This document shows, piece after piece, positions 25,543 through 35,133 of a stretch of DNA of 64,000 nt (the stretch's first letter is position 1; each line of letters opens with the position of its first letter). The position numbers and the translations under genes were made by a program. The notes under the pieces were generated by a model. The model did not search any database. It saw only the letters and a program-made list of their open reading frames with translations, and had not been told where the DNA came from. This DNA is from Polaribacter litorisediminis (lineage in GTDB: Bacteria > Bacteroidota > Bacteroidia > Flavobacteriales > Flavobacteriaceae): positions 3,709,501 to 3,773,500 of the forward strand of contig NZ_CP082966.1 of assembly GCF_019968605.1 (NCBI RefSeq), read 5' to 3'.

Positions 25543-26532
25543 TTATTCTTTTAGTGCATAACGCAGATTAGGTACATCTAGAATTAATGTTTTGTCCAGA
25601 AATAATTTGTTTCCAGTCATTCCCCCTAAGTCACCACCTATGTTTGCTGCCTTCAAAACAAAAGCTTGTAACTTATTAGGCCATTCCATATATGTAACCG
25701 TAGTAAGAGGTATTTTTATAGAACCAAATTGAAACTCTCCATCGCTTTTAATATTATGCGCAGGAACCTGTGCCCCCCAAGAGGATATCATAAAAGATTC
25801 CATTTCTGCCCCTGGGGCTGCCAAGTCCCAAAATGTACTTTCTTCTACAATCAATTCAAACATACTTGAGCCAGAGTCGTACCATAATTCTACCGGCCGT
25901 TTATTTAATTGAGCATTGAGAAATATTTTACGGCCATCAAAGGTAAATGGCAAATAGTCGTTTTCTGTTTTTACTTTTTGGTCTTCAGAATTAGTAAGTG
26001 TAATCTGTTGATTTTTAAAATCCATAATCAACGGGTTTTTCTCTATAAAATCGTTTCCCACAGTACCGATAATTACAAATGAATCCTCTTCCCAATTAAT
26101 TTTATTACCTAATCCCCTAAAACCTAAAGACTTTGCATTTACATCTACGGTGCCCACTTTTAGCTTGGCATTCATTGCCCTTACTTTTCCATCTATGGTA
26201 TCTATTTTGAAAATATTACCATATTTCTCATTTATGGAAAGGATAGGATTATAGTACAATACTGTTGAAACCGCCCCAGTATCAAACTGCATATAAAATG
26301 TATGATCTGCTCCTGGAATACTTATTGGAACATACATGGAGCCATGAGGTTCAATTTTATCTTCAAGCTTGTGACTTCTCCAAATAAAATCAATAGGTTC
26401 ACCCAAGTTGGAAACGCTTAGCTCATTTGGTGGAGCAGTCAAGAATTTATTTTTAAAGTAAAAGAAGCTGATGATCCCACCAGAAAGGATAAGGATTAAT
26501 AAACCAAAGAGTATTCGTTTAAGTAGTTTCAT
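25543..26532 (-). CDS. retropepsin/pepsin-like aspartyl protease homologue, membrane-anchored
   Basis: About 329 residues from the ATG at 26532; a farther upstream start would overlap the neighbouring gene by 35 nt. An N-terminal TM (ILFGLLILILSGGIISFFYF) is followed by a two-lobed domain. Each lobe has an aspartyl-protease motif: QFDTGAVST in the first and WYDSGSSMFEL in the second, so both catalytic Asp are present. It lies next to a clear paralogue (26588-27520). It is probably a periplasmic-side protease-like protein; activity is untested. Confidence 0.72.
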   Translation of the reverse strand: MKLLKRILFGLLILILSGGIISFFYFKNKFLTAPPNELSVSNLGEPIDFIWRSHKLEDKIEPHGSMYVPISIPGADHTFYMQFDTGAVSTVLYYNPILSINEKYGNIFKIDTIDGKVRAMNAKLKVGTVDVNAKSLGFRGLGNKINWEEDSFVIIGTVGNDFIEKNPLIMDFKNQQITLTNSEDQKVKTENDYLPFTFDGRKIFLNAQLNKRPVELWYDSGSSMFELIVEESTFWDLAAPGAEMESFMISSWGAQVPAHNIKSDGEFQFGSIKIPLTTVTYMEWPNKLQAFVLKAANIGGDLGGMTGNKLFLDKTLILDVPNLRYALKE

Positions 26533-26587
26533 TTTTCTTGGATTAAAAATTATGTAGGTTATGCCATTAGGCATCAAGATATCCATA

Positions 26588-27520
26588 TTATTGAACACCA
26601 AACTTTTGATTTTTATAATCAATAATGATGGTATTATTTGTAAAGTAAGCGTTTCCAGTTATCCCCCAAATGCCGAGTTGTTTAAAACCATTTTCAAATT
26701 GAGCATTATCTAAAAAATGAACATTTGTTTCAGGTAATTTTATCCCTGCAAATTTTACATCAGTATTCACTTTACTGGAATAAACAGCCATTAGATTTCC
26801 CCAACTATTAACACTAATCGAATCAATGATTTTACCATCAGATATGAGTTTAGCATTGTTTCTAACAGTGAGTAAAGAAAACATGCTAGACCCCGTATCG
26901 AACATTAGCATCTCTTTGTTCCCATCGATATCAAAAGGAATCAATATTCTTCCATATTGCATTTTAAAGTTTTCGAAGTTCGATTTGCTGTATGCATTCG
27001 GTAGTTCTTTATAAATACAGATTTTTTTATTAGGATAATCAATTACCAATACTTTGTCCTGAAACAAATCAGGACCAATTGTACCAATATGTTTAGAGGA
27101 TTTTGTCTGCAAGGAATCTACGGTGTAGACATCACCATAATTAGCAAATAAACCGATATCAATAGTTTTGAATTGTACATCACCCATCTTTAAATTTACT
27201 CCGCTTAACTTTATGTTTTTTTTGTTTTGGATAACAAATGTTTTAGTTGAGTCAATTTTGTTTTTTAATGATGGATATTTAACCATATAGGGTTGAATCG
27301 AATTTCCATAAAGAGTGGTATTCACAGCCCCAAGATCAAGTTGCATTGTAAATTCATACGGTAGAGCATCAATACTAACAGGAATGTTCAAGGTTACATT
27401 GGGAATGTACCTTCCATCAACCGTAGCACCATTCATGGTAAAGTTAAAACATCCGTATTCTTGACTAAAACTATAATTAGTAATTAGTGTGAAGATTATG
27501 GCAATGATTATTTTTTTCAT
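26588..27520 (-). CDS. retropepsin/pepsin-like aspartyl protease homologue, exported
   Basis: A 310-residue protein with signal peptide (IIIAIIFTLITNYSFSQ). The lobe motifs are QLDLGAVNTTLYG (DLG instead of DTG/DSG) and MFDTGSSMFSLL. It shares with its neighbour the segments after each motif, so it is a tandem paralogue. The altered first triad might still carry catalytic Asp but lacks the usual Thr/Ser. The proteolytic role is uncertain. Confidence 0.7.
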   Translation of the reverse strand: MKKIIIAIIFTLITNYSFSQEYGCFNFTMNGATVDGRYIPNVTLNIPVSIDALPYEFTMQLDLGAVNTTLYGNSIQPYMVKYPSLKNKIDSTKTFVIQNKKNIKLSGVNLKMGDVQFKTIDIGLFANYGDVYTVDSLQTKSSKHIGTIGPDLFQDKVLVIDYPNKKICIYKELPNAYSKSNFENFKMQYGRILIPFDIDGNKEMLMFDTGSSMFSLLTVRNNAKLISDGKIIDSISVNSWGNLMAVYSSKVNTDVKFAGIKLPETNVHFLDNAQFENGFKQLGIWGITGNAYFTNNTIIIDYKNQKFGVQ

Positions 27521-27562
27521 AAGATTGAGGTTTAAGAGTATTTATTAACAGGGCACTTGTAT

Positions 27563-28723
27563 TTAATTACCCATTCGATCACTATAGGTTTCAATTTCAA
27601 AAGAATACGTCTGCCCTTCTTTTGGTCGGATTACACTATTGAAATTATTAAAACCATTTGCCGATTTCACCCAGGCATCTTTATCCCAACTTCCACGAGT
27701 GAACTTAAATTCAGCCATATCTTTTAATGAAAGCTTAATTTCTCTTTGAAACGCTGATATTTTATTCATCTTTAATACTTCAGGTATCCAGTTGCCTAAA
27801 ACCTCTTGATTACCCGTTATAAAAAGCTCATCATTTTCATTTGGCACTTTGGCTCTTATGGTAATTGAATAAGATTCATCACTAAACTCAGCATGTTGTT
27901 GCGGTAGAATTGTAGCGAAGTATTTTCTTAAGGCTGAGTTTACACTTGTGCCAAAATTTGACAAATGATCTTCATTAGGAAATTGCTCTACCAAAACCTG
28001 AACATTTGAATTTTCAGGAATTTCATTCAGCACTTTATACGCTCTTTGATTAGCAGATTTCCATCCTTTCCACTTTTGTTCGTCATTTTCTTCTGAATGA
28101 CTCAAATAGATAAACTTGCTGCCCTTGAATTGATTAAAATCGAAGTCTTCTAAGCTTTTGGCCAAACGTTCCTCTTTGTAAGAGAGGTTAGGGGAAATTG
28201 CTATATAATTATCAAAAAGTGTTGGGTCATTTACTAAGGAATGTATAACAAATGAACCTCCTAAAGAATGTCCAATAGCTGTTCTATGTCTTCTAGTACG
28301 ATAGTTATCTTCTACATAAGGAATGACTTCATTTTTCACGTAGGCTAAAAATTTATTCTGATTTCCGTAAGAACCTTGGTCAGTGATATCAAAATCTTCT
28401 GGAAGAAAATCATGATTTCTGGCATATACAGGATTTTCAATATAAGTTGCTGATATGCCCACTACAAGTGCACCTTTATGACTATCGCCCTGTAAGATTT
28501 CTGAAAGTGCACTTACATATTTTGGGAATGCTGAAGCCTGTGCGTCAAAAACATAGAATACATCATAATATCGATTTAAGTATTCTTCATACCCCAGAGG
28601 TTTGTAGATAGATATCTCTCGGGTTTGAGACAACTCTTTGGAAAATACCTTGATTTTCTCCACTTCTTGAGAAGTCATTGAGATGCTTAGTAAGCATAAA
28701 GCTATGATTAATAGATTTTTCAT
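27563..28723 (-). CDS. alpha/beta-hydrolase esterase with C-terminal CBM20-like domain
   Basis: A 386-residue protein with signal peptide (residues 1-18). An esterase-D-like catalytic domain has the nucleophile elbow GHSLGG (Ser153). After residue ~285 comes a starch-binding-like domain with LFITGNQEVLGNW and AEFKFTRGSWDKDA. The order is hydrolase then CBM. The adjacent gene upstream in the transcript has the same two domains in the opposite order. It may act on glycosylated or polysaccharide-linked esters outside the cell. Confidence 0.8.
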   Translation of the reverse strand: MKNLLIIALCLLSISMTSQEVEKIKVFSKELSQTREISIYKPLGYEEYLNRYYDVFYVFDAQASAFPKYVSALSEILQGDSHKGALVVGISATYIENPVYARNHDFLPEDFDITDQGSYGNQNKFLAYVKNEVIPYVEDNYRTRRHRTAIGHSLGGSFVIHSLVNDPTLFDNYIAISPNLSYKEERLAKSLEDFDFNQFKGSKFIYLSHSEENDEQKWKGWKSANQRAYKVLNEIPENSNVQVLVEQFPNEDHLSNFGTSVNSALRKYFATILPQQHAEFSDESYSITIRAKVPNENDELFITGNQEVLGNWIPEVLKMNKISAFQREIKLSLKDMAEFKFTRGSWDKDAWVKSANGFNNFNSVIRPKEGQTYSFEIETYSDRMGN

Positions 28724-28750
28724 TGTAAAATGTTTTTAGTTTAAAGTAAT

Positions 28751-30469
28751 TTAAATGCTCAATTGCTTCATTTCATCCAAATCAAAAAGCTTGTTTTTGA
28801 AGTACTTGTCAATACAATATTGTTTTGCTTTTTTACCTTCTTTTTTGAAGATGTTATGCTCTGCAGATAAAGTTGCAATGAGAAAGTTCAGTTTTAACAA
28901 GGTAGTTTTATTGCCTTTTTCCCAAATTGTGTTTTTTGTTGCGTAATCTCTGCTTTTTATCAATAGTGTTACCAATTTTTTGTACTCTTTCAATTGCTTG
29001 TATCCATTAACTATGTTATTAAAATTTCCAAAATATACTTCATTTTCAACAGTAATATCTAATTGATTAAATGCTTTTTCATATTGCTCCATAGCTTTAC
29101 TAGTAGATTTTGAGTGATAATAAAAATTTCCCTTGTTCATAGCATCAAAACCTCCTGGTTCTTTTTTTACTTTATTTTTCCATAGTTTATGAGTTTCTAC
29201 AAATTTTAATAACGCATCTAATTCATTTACTTTTTTATTGCTTATGATGTTCATCAAATGACTTTCTAGGTGACGTGAACTATATTTTATATCTAAACCG
29301 TATAGATTTCTCATATCAGCTATATAGTTATCTCTGTAATCGTAGAAAGTTTTATATTTTTCTAAAACCTTGTAGTCTTTATAAACAAATCGTATTCCAT
29401 CAAATAAACTTTCAGGAACTAATGAATTATGGTCCTTGGAATACAAATTCTTTTGAAATTGAATCTTGGGATTTGCATTTGTATTGTACATTTTTTCATA
29501 CTGATCACCAGCCTCAATTCTGTCAGTTGAATCGTAAGAGGCATTGGCTACAAAATAATAGAAAGGATTACCATTGTAGTTTTTAAATGCTTCGGCCATT
29601 CTTGTGTCCACATCTTTATTTTTTCTTTTACCGAAGAAATTGGTAGATATTGATAGAAATCCTCGAAACGGATTGTCTTCCTCTAGAAATAAGTAGTGAT
29701 TGTATTCAGCGCCATTAGAATGGCCTATCATGACATTAAATCCAGAAGTACTGTATTGTTGGTTTATGTAAGGAATCAACTCTTTGAATAAGAAGTTTTT
29801 AAACTGTTGTCCAGTCTCTTCATATAAAACATCCAGATCTTTATTTCTATTGGATTCTCCATTGCTGTTTCCGTGAATTATTCCTATCAATATGGTTTCT
29901 GGAACAATTCCATAAGGATCACCTGCCATGCTTTCTAAATAGTTCTTAGCTACTTCAAAGTTTCTCCATTCACCATCGGTGATATAAAATACAGGGTATT
30001 TTTTCTTTGGGTCGTAGTTGTTGGGTAGTGCAATTTTAATTTGTCTACCACCACCCAAAACATATTGAGAAGGTAAAAATTCAATTTTATAATCTAAACC
30101 TAAAGCATCTCCGTCAAGAGCATTGGACCATCCTTTAATGGTGAAGATGTTTTTTGATTCTGATGATTCTAGTTTCTGGTTTGGATTGTTATTTAAAGTC
30201 TTTATGATTCCTTCAGAATTCCAATCTCCTTTTGTAAATTTAAATTCAGCTGGATAGGTAAGATCTATAGAAATGCTTCTCTCATAATCAGATATTTTTT
30301 CCATTTTCACGTGATTAGGATTCCAATTTCCGAATGCCTCCTGATTACCCGTTATATAAACGTCGTCAGTTTTGTTCGGTACAATTACTTTGATTGTTTG
30401 TGTCGCTTGACCAAAAACCATTGCTGTTAAAAACAACATGATTTTTAGTGTGATTAATTTTTTGTCCAT
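28751..30469 (-). CDS. CBM20-like domain followed by esterase and helical repeats
   Basis: A 572-residue exported protein (signal to residue 20). Residues ~24-110 are a CBM20-like module (VYITGNQEAFGNW, AEFKFTKGDWNSEG). The esterase domain has nucleophile elbow MIGHSNGAEY (Ser251). A C-terminal region of about 200 residues looks like tetratricopeptide-type helices (GNFYYHSKSTSKAMEQYEKA). It lies 27 nt upstream of the esterase-CBM gene and is transcribed with it. A TAAATTTG promoter box lies 18 nt before the ATG. Confidence 0.8.
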   Translation of the reverse strand: MDKKLITLKIMLFLTAMVFGQATQTIKVIVPNKTDDVYITGNQEAFGNWNPNHVKMEKISDYERSISIDLTYPAEFKFTKGDWNSEGIIKTLNNNPNQKLESSESKNIFTIKGWSNALDGDALGLDYKIEFLPSQYVLGGGRQIKIALPNNYDPKKKYPVFYITDGEWRNFEVAKNYLESMAGDPYGIVPETILIGIIHGNSNGESNRNKDLDVLYEETGQQFKNFLFKELIPYINQQYSTSGFNVMIGHSNGAEYNHYLFLEEDNPFRGFLSISTNFFGKRKNKDVDTRMAEAFKNYNGNPFYYFVANASYDSTDRIEAGDQYEKMYNTNANPKIQFQKNLYSKDHNSLVPESLFDGIRFVYKDYKVLEKYKTFYDYRDNYIADMRNLYGLDIKYSSRHLESHLMNIISNKKVNELDALLKFVETHKLWKNKVKKEPGGFDAMNKGNFYYHSKSTSKAMEQYEKAFNQLDITVENEVYFGNFNNIVNGYKQLKEYKKLVTLLIKSRDYATKNTIWEKGNKTTLLKLNFLIATLSAEHNIFKKEGKKAKQYCIDKYFKNKLFDLDEMKQLSI

Positions 30470-30486
30470 TTTGATTGTTTTTTGAA

Positions 30487-30494
30487 CAAATTTA
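30487..30494 (-). promoter_or_regulatory. -7 promoter box TAAATTTG
   Basis: This matches TAnnTTTG upstream of the two-gene esterase unit. No clean TTTG is seen at -33, so an activator may be needed; the LuxR-type regulator next door is a candidate by position only. Confidence 0.45.
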
Positions 30495-30540
30495 AATGGC
30501 GATGTAAGAAAATTCAGGAAAACCGCGGATGATTTGGGGG

Positions 30541-31596
30541 CTAATCCTGGGGGTGATTTTTAAATTTGGCTACAAATTCCGCACGATTGCTCACTTCTAA
30601 TTTGGCGTATAGATTGCGAATATGCGTTTTTACTGTATTTAAGGAAATGAAGAGTTCCGCAGCAATTTCTTTATTGGTTTTATCAGCAACCATAAGCTCG
30701 GCTACCTTTTCTTCCTGAGTGGTGAGACTAAAATCTACTGGAGTCTGTTGTATAGTTCTAGCTTGTTTTAATTTTAGGAACATTAATAGAATACCAGCAA
30801 AAAACAAAAGACATAAAATAGCTAAACCATAACTCAACTTTTTAAAGAAGGCCAATTCTTCTCTGGTTTCAGACTTATACAGATCATCCAAAAAGGATTT
30901 ATACTGTTGTGCATAAAATGAATTATCATAATAGTTATTAAGTTGACCTAGAAGTTGAACGTAGAATTCTGGGTCATTGTTCAAGTCTTTTTTAAATGAA
31001 TTTTTTGGTATGCTTCCTAGCAAAATTAAAGTAGTTAAGGGATGTGTTTTTTTCTCAATTACAAAAGACTTTAATTCCCTTAGATATTGCTCAGTAGTTT
31101 GACTGTTTATTTTCTGATTGTTAAAATCTGAGAATTCTTGGCGTAGTTTTTCAGTATACGATCCATAGGCTTTCCATTCTTTGTTAATGGGGTTGGTATT
31201 GCGATTACTGGAAAACCAGAATTTACTATTCCTTTCAAAGACGATGGTATCTTTATTGGAGAAAATAAAATTATCAAAGTTCTTAAGGTCCTCCATATCG
31301 TATTTTTGTACACCCTCAACATCTTCATCTAAATTGGCATATATACGGTAAAGTGCATGCTTGTCTGATAGTAAACTTCCTTCAAAAGAAAAATAGCCCA
31401 AACTATCAGTTAGTGTTGAAGTAATAATTTGGTCAGGTGAAATGCTGTTTACCTCATCAAATTGTAATAAACATAGATATACTCGTTTGTTTTTCTCTGG
31501 AGTATCTAGATATCCAGAGATAGAATATTGCCCATAACAGTAATTCCCTAATAAGAATATAATGAAAGGTAAAATTCGCTTAAGGTAAATACTCAT
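30541..31596 (-). CDS. membrane-anchored LuxR-family transcriptional regulator
   Basis: About 351 residues from ATG 31596; a TTG 24 nt upstream is possible. A signal peptide (FIIFLLGNYCYGQ) is followed by a periplasmic domain starting YSISGYLDTPEKN (DUF4369-like), then a TM (LAILCLLFFAGILLMFL), then a cytoplasmic LuxR HTH with EEKVAELMVADKTNKEIAAE and LFISLNTVKTHIRNLYAKL. This one-protein outside-in layout is typical of Bacteroidota. It is next to the exported esterases and could sense their substrate; inferred. Confidence 0.82.
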   Translation of the reverse strand: MSIYLKRILPFIIFLLGNYCYGQYSISGYLDTPEKNKRVYLCLLQFDEVNSISPDQIITSTLTDSLGYFSFEGSLLSDKHALYRIYANLDEDVEGVQKYDMEDLKNFDNFIFSNKDTIVFERNSKFWFSSNRNTNPINKEWKAYGSYTEKLRQEFSDFNNQKINSQTTEQYLRELKSFVIEKKTHPLTTLILLGSIPKNSFKKDLNNDPEFYVQLLGQLNNYYDNSFYAQQYKSFLDDLYKSETREELAFFKKLSYGLAILCLLFFAGILLMFLKLKQARTIQQTPVDFSLTTQEEKVAELMVADKTNKEIAAELFISLNTVKTHIRNLYAKLEVSNRAEFVAKFKNHPQD

Positions 31597-31656
31597 AAAG
31601 AATAAAATCTGTTTTTTCAAATGACGGTTAAAAATAGTTAAATCATTTGATAAAAA

Positions 31657-31680
31657 AAAATCGAGCGAGAGCTCGATTTT
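31657..31680 (-). terminator. rho-independent terminator facing the cassette region
   Basis: A perfect hairpin, AAAATCGAGC, loop GAGA, GCTCGATTTT, with nine consecutive T on the - strand. It would stop leftward transcripts arriving from the cassette-like region before they reach the LuxR gene. Confidence 0.85.
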
Positions 31681-31703
31681 AATTCAAAATTCGTGTGTAA
31701 ATT

Positions 31704-31830
31704 TTGCCAACGGTTAGTATATGAAAAGTAGACGATTTTGAAGCACCAAACTTTCGGCTAAGCACAAAGTTCGATACGAGCGAATACCCTTGATATTATT
31801 GATATTTCGCCTATTTTTTATAGCCATTGT
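31704..31830. repeat. attC-like palindrome P1 (split by intron)
   Basis: The left core TTGCCAACGG begins the element. It continues in the 3' exon at 33704 (TAGCAGTAGGC), giving a rejoined right core ATTGTTAGCAGTAGGC. Rejoined length is about 140 bp with only imperfect pairing between its own arms. It is the leftmost member of the array; no partner for its left core is visible to the left. Confidence 0.7.
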
Positions 31831-32008
31831 GTTTGCCCAGCATGGGCGTCTTTAATTTATCGAAAGATAAATAATTAATCTAGAGGGTGCAAGTCCCTTA
31901 TGGGCAAGGGTAACGCTTTGAACCATTAGTAAGTCGCAAGGTTGTTAACCGCGAGGTTAGAACTGAAGGAAGCGGAACTACAAAACTCGGTACTGACGAA
32001 CAGAAACC

Positions 32009-32034
32009 GTACCTGCCTGCCGGCAGGCAGGTAC
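32009..32034. repeat. 26-bp palindrome inside intron copy 1
   Basis: A perfect palindrome built on CTGCCTGCCGGCAGGCAG flanked by GTAC, within the 5' ribozyme part of the intron. The same element is at 36367-36392 in copy 2. Confidence 0.85.
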
Positions 32035-32343
32035 AGAGGCATAAGTATTTGGGTAAGCAAGCACATCATTGTAACGCCCCACGAACACCAAAAAGGTACT
32101 TATGCAGATACGGCAGGAATTGAGAGAAAGAAGATGCCATTACCTGAGGAGGTCTCTAGAGCCACGAGTTGGTTGTATAGAGAAGTCAGCAGAAGTCATA
32201 GTACTTACAGGAAATGAGGAGGGAAAAACCCTCACGGTCTCACAAGTAAGGAAGGACAGAACATTAAATTACGTTGCAATTCGACTAGGAGGCATTGCTA
32301 GCCTAGTCTTAGCGCAACAGGAGTAAACAAATTATTTAAAACT

Positions 32344-33624
32344 ATGATTGCCCAAGTATTAGAAGCTACGAATCTTTATAAAGCAGCACGTCAAGTTATG
32401 CGCAATAAAGGAGCAAGCGGAATAGACAGTATGTCTCATCAAAAACTCCCTGAATACATTAGGGAAAATAGGTCAGAACTACTGCTATCCATTTGTAATA
32501 ATAGCTATGTACCACAAGCAATTTTAGGAGTAACGATCCCTAAAGGAAAAGGTAAAACTTGACTTTTAGGAATACCAACGGTAGTAGACAGATGGTTACA
32601 ACAGGCAGTAAGTCAGCAATTAATGACTAAGTTCGAATACGAATTTGAAACCTTTAGTTACGGATTTCGCCCACATAAGAACATCCAAAAAGCAGTACTA
32701 CAAGCCCAGCAATACATCAATGATGGCTATCAGGATATTGTAGATATTGACTTAAAAGGATTCTTCGATGAAGTCGACCATTGCATCCTACTACAACTTA
32801 TTTACAACAAAGTACAATGCTCAACCACCTTGCGTTTAATCCGGAAATGGCTTAGAGTTCCCATATCAATACATGGAAAACTCCATAAACGCCGAAAAGG
32901 AATTCCGCAAGGCAGTCCAATAAGTCCCTTACTGTCTAATATTATATTAGACGTTCTGGATAAAGAGATGCAAAATCAAGGTTTACGATACGTTCGCTAT
33001 GCGGATGATTTTAGTATATATGCTAAAAGCAAAAGCGAGGCAAAACGAATAGGAAATAGCATTTATTTGTTTCTTAGAGACAAATTAAAACTACCTATAA
33101 ACAAAGCCAAGAGTGGTATACGCAGACCTGTAAATTTTAAATTGCTAGGACACGGTTTTGTGCCAATCTATAAGAAAGGTATAAAAGGGCAGTATCAACT
33201 AGTAGTAAAACAGGCAAGTTGGGAAAAGTTTAAGCGCAATCTTAAAAGTTTAACCAAGAAAACCAAACCAATGTCTTTATTAGAAAGACTCGAGCGACTA
33301 AATCAAGTTTGCAGGGGTTGGATGAATAATTACCGATTAACAAACATTTATGCTAAACTTAAAAAGTTGGATGAATGGTTGCGAAATAGGTTACGATATT
33401 GCATTTGGCACGATTGGAAAAAGCTAGAGAGGAAACGTAAAAACGGCATTCAATTAGGCATCGAAGAAGGACAAGCGTATGCTTGGAGTAGAACAAGAAT
33501 GGGAGGTTGGGCAGTAGCCCAAAGCCCTATACTTAAAACTACAATTACCCTTTCTAGGCTTAAAAGAAAAGGTTATAAACCAATGATAGATTACATAAAT
33601 AAGCAGCAAACTTCAATTTGGTGA
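32344..33624 (+). pseudogene. group II intron reverse transcriptase/maturase with nonsense codon
   Basis: The frame starts MIAQVLEATNLYKAARQV and runs to QQTSIW-stop. It is interrupted once by TGA at 32560-32562 in the context KGKGKT(stop)LLGIPTVVDR, where relatives have Arg (CGA to TGA). The RT catalytic motif YVRYADDFSIY is intact, and the maturase X region has RLNQVCRGWMNNYR. No HNH endonuclease domain follows. The true stop of this gene is itself TGA, so reassignment of TGA is not the explanation. Confidence 0.85.
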
Positions 33625-33718
33625 ACCGCCGTATACGAGACCCGTACGTACGGTGGTGTGAGAGGCGCACTGGCTACCTTTGGTAGTCAGCCGTCTACTC
33701 GATTAGCAGTAGGCTTTT

Positions 33719-34627
33719 TTAATTTAAGTTTCTATATTCCAGTGGTGTTTTACCTGTTTTTTGTTTGAATAGTTTATTAAAATATTGTGGATATTCAAAT
33801 CCTAAACTGTAAGCAATTTCATTGATGTTTTTTTCTGTATTTATCAAATAAGTTTTTGCTTGTTCTATTAGGTAAAAATGAATATGTTCTTGAGCGTTTT
33901 TACCTGTTTCTTTTTTTAATAGGTCGCTTAAATAACTAGGCGATAAATTTACCTGTTCAGCTAAAAACTTAACGCTTGGCAAACCTTGTTCTTTTACATT
34001 AGTTGTAGCAAAATAATTATTTAAAATGGTTTCTATTTGAGCCATAATCGACTTGTTTGTTTGGCTTCTTGTAATCATTTGTCTGCCATAAAATCTTGAA
34101 CAATAATTCAATAATAATTCAATGGTTGAAACAATAATGTGTTGGCTATGCACATCAATATTTTCTTGAAGTTCGGTCTGAATTTTTTGGACACATTCAA
34201 ATAAAATATTTTTCTCTTTGTCTGAAAGATGAAGTGCTTCTGATACCTCATAATTAAAAAAGCTATAGCTTTTCAATTTGTCATTTAATGAAGTTGCCCT
34301 AATTAAGTCAGGATGAAAAAACAAACCCCAACCCATCATATTCTCATTAGGTTCAATTTCATTATCAATTTCAATAGTTTGGTTAGGTGCAATACATATT
34401 AAATTACCGTCTTGAAAATCTATTGCTTTTCTGCCGTATTTGATATTGTTTTTGCAATAGTTTTTAAACATGACTGAATAAAAGTCAGTAGTGATTTTAG
34501 AATATTCCTCAACTTGCTCACTTACTTTACTAAAATCTAAAACGGCTACTAACGGATGATGACTATTGCCTAAATTGAATAATTTATATAAGTCTGCAAC
34601 GCTATGAAGATTGATTATTTCTTTCAT
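33719..34627 (-). CDS. AraC-family transcriptional regulator
   Basis: A 302-residue regulator. The C-terminal AraC DNA-binding domain has two HTHs, with VKFLAEQVNLSPSYLSDLLK and INEIAYSLGFEYPQYFNKLF, ending TPLEYRNLN. The N-terminal 190 residues form the effector domain. It overlaps by 4 nt (ATGA) the membrane-protein gene upstream, and the SDR gene precedes that, so the three form one cassette-like operon between palindromes P1 and P2. It may control the SDR gene. Confidence 0.88.
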   Translation of the reverse strand: MKEIINLHSVADLYKLFNLGNSHHPLVAVLDFSKVSEQVEEYSKITTDFYSVMFKNYCKNNIKYGRKAIDFQDGNLICIAPNQTIEIDNEIEPNENMMGWGLFFHPDLIRATSLNDKLKSYSFFNYEVSEALHLSDKEKNILFECVQKIQTELQENIDVHSQHIIVSTIELLLNYCSRFYGRQMITRSQTNKSIMAQIETILNNYFATTNVKEQGLPSVKFLAEQVNLSPSYLSDLLKKETGKNAQEHIHFYLIEQAKTYLINTEKNINEIAYSLGFEYPQYFNKLFKQKTGKTPLEYRNLN

Positions 34628-35121
34628 TTTTTCTCAACTAATTCTTTTAAATGTTCAATATAAAAGTGACCACGTTTTTCAGCAAAGAAGTCTAAAGATA
34701 GTAAAACAGTACATTGTATAAAAAGTCCCAAACCAAAGCCTTTCCAAAATCCATAACTTGATAAAGCATACATTAAAATGATGCCTAAAAAAATCATTGA
34801 AATTTCAAAATAGCGATAGTAAACAAAGTTTTTAATCACTTTCTCCATTCGTGGAATTTCCTCTGATTGAATTTTATGGGGTTCATTTTTTAAGATGGTC
34901 TCAACTCTTAAATTGTCTATTGGACTTCTCATAAAAATTGTTGTCCCAATAACTATTTGAATGATTGAAAAAAACACTAACGGAATGGCTAAACCTTTCC
35001 AAAAACTTTCTTTCATAAAAAAGAAAAAGTAGACCGATAAAATGATAGCGAAAACACCGAAACCCATAAATAATAGGCTTTCGGCTTTTTCGGCATTGAA
35101 ATATTTTACAATTGGATCCAT
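34624..35121 (-). CDS. hypothetical four-helix membrane protein
   Basis: 165 residues with four hydrophobic segments: LLFMGFGVFAIILSVYFFFF, LAIPLVFFSIIQIVIGTTIF, FEISMIFLGIILMYALSSYG and GLGLFIQCTVLLSLDFFA. No domain recognised. It is translated between the SDR gene (12 nt upstream) and the AraC regulator (4-nt overlap). Confidence 0.65.
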   Translation of the reverse strand: MDPIVKYFNAEKAESLLFMGFGVFAIILSVYFFFFMKESFWKGLAIPLVFFSIIQIVIGTTIFMRSPIDNLRVETILKNEPHKIQSEEIPRMEKVIKNFVYYRYFEISMIFLGIILMYALSSYGFWKGFGLGLFIQCTVLLSLDFFAEKRGHFYIEHLKELVEKK

Positions 35122-35133
35122 GTTTCTACTATT

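Larger units (their letters stand above)
31831..33703 (+). mobile_element. group II intron, copy 1
   Basis: The 5' end is GTTTGCCCAGC and the 3' end CGTCTACTCGAT. The domain V-like hairpin lies near 33622-33656 (ACCGCCGTATACG ... TACGGTGGT). It carries an RT-maturase frame in domain IV broken by one TGA. Insertion is inside palindrome P1 at GT/T, antisense to the cassette genes. The encoded protein ends soon after domain X with no endonuclease domain, which fits introns that use structured targets. A 26-bp perfect palindrome lies at 32009-32034. Confidence 0.85.

Noticed and set aside
32560..32562. TGA recoded or read through in the intron maturase
   Set aside because: The same gene ends at TGA (33622-33624), and the gene at 34624 also ends at TGA. 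A simple C-to-T mutation explains it.
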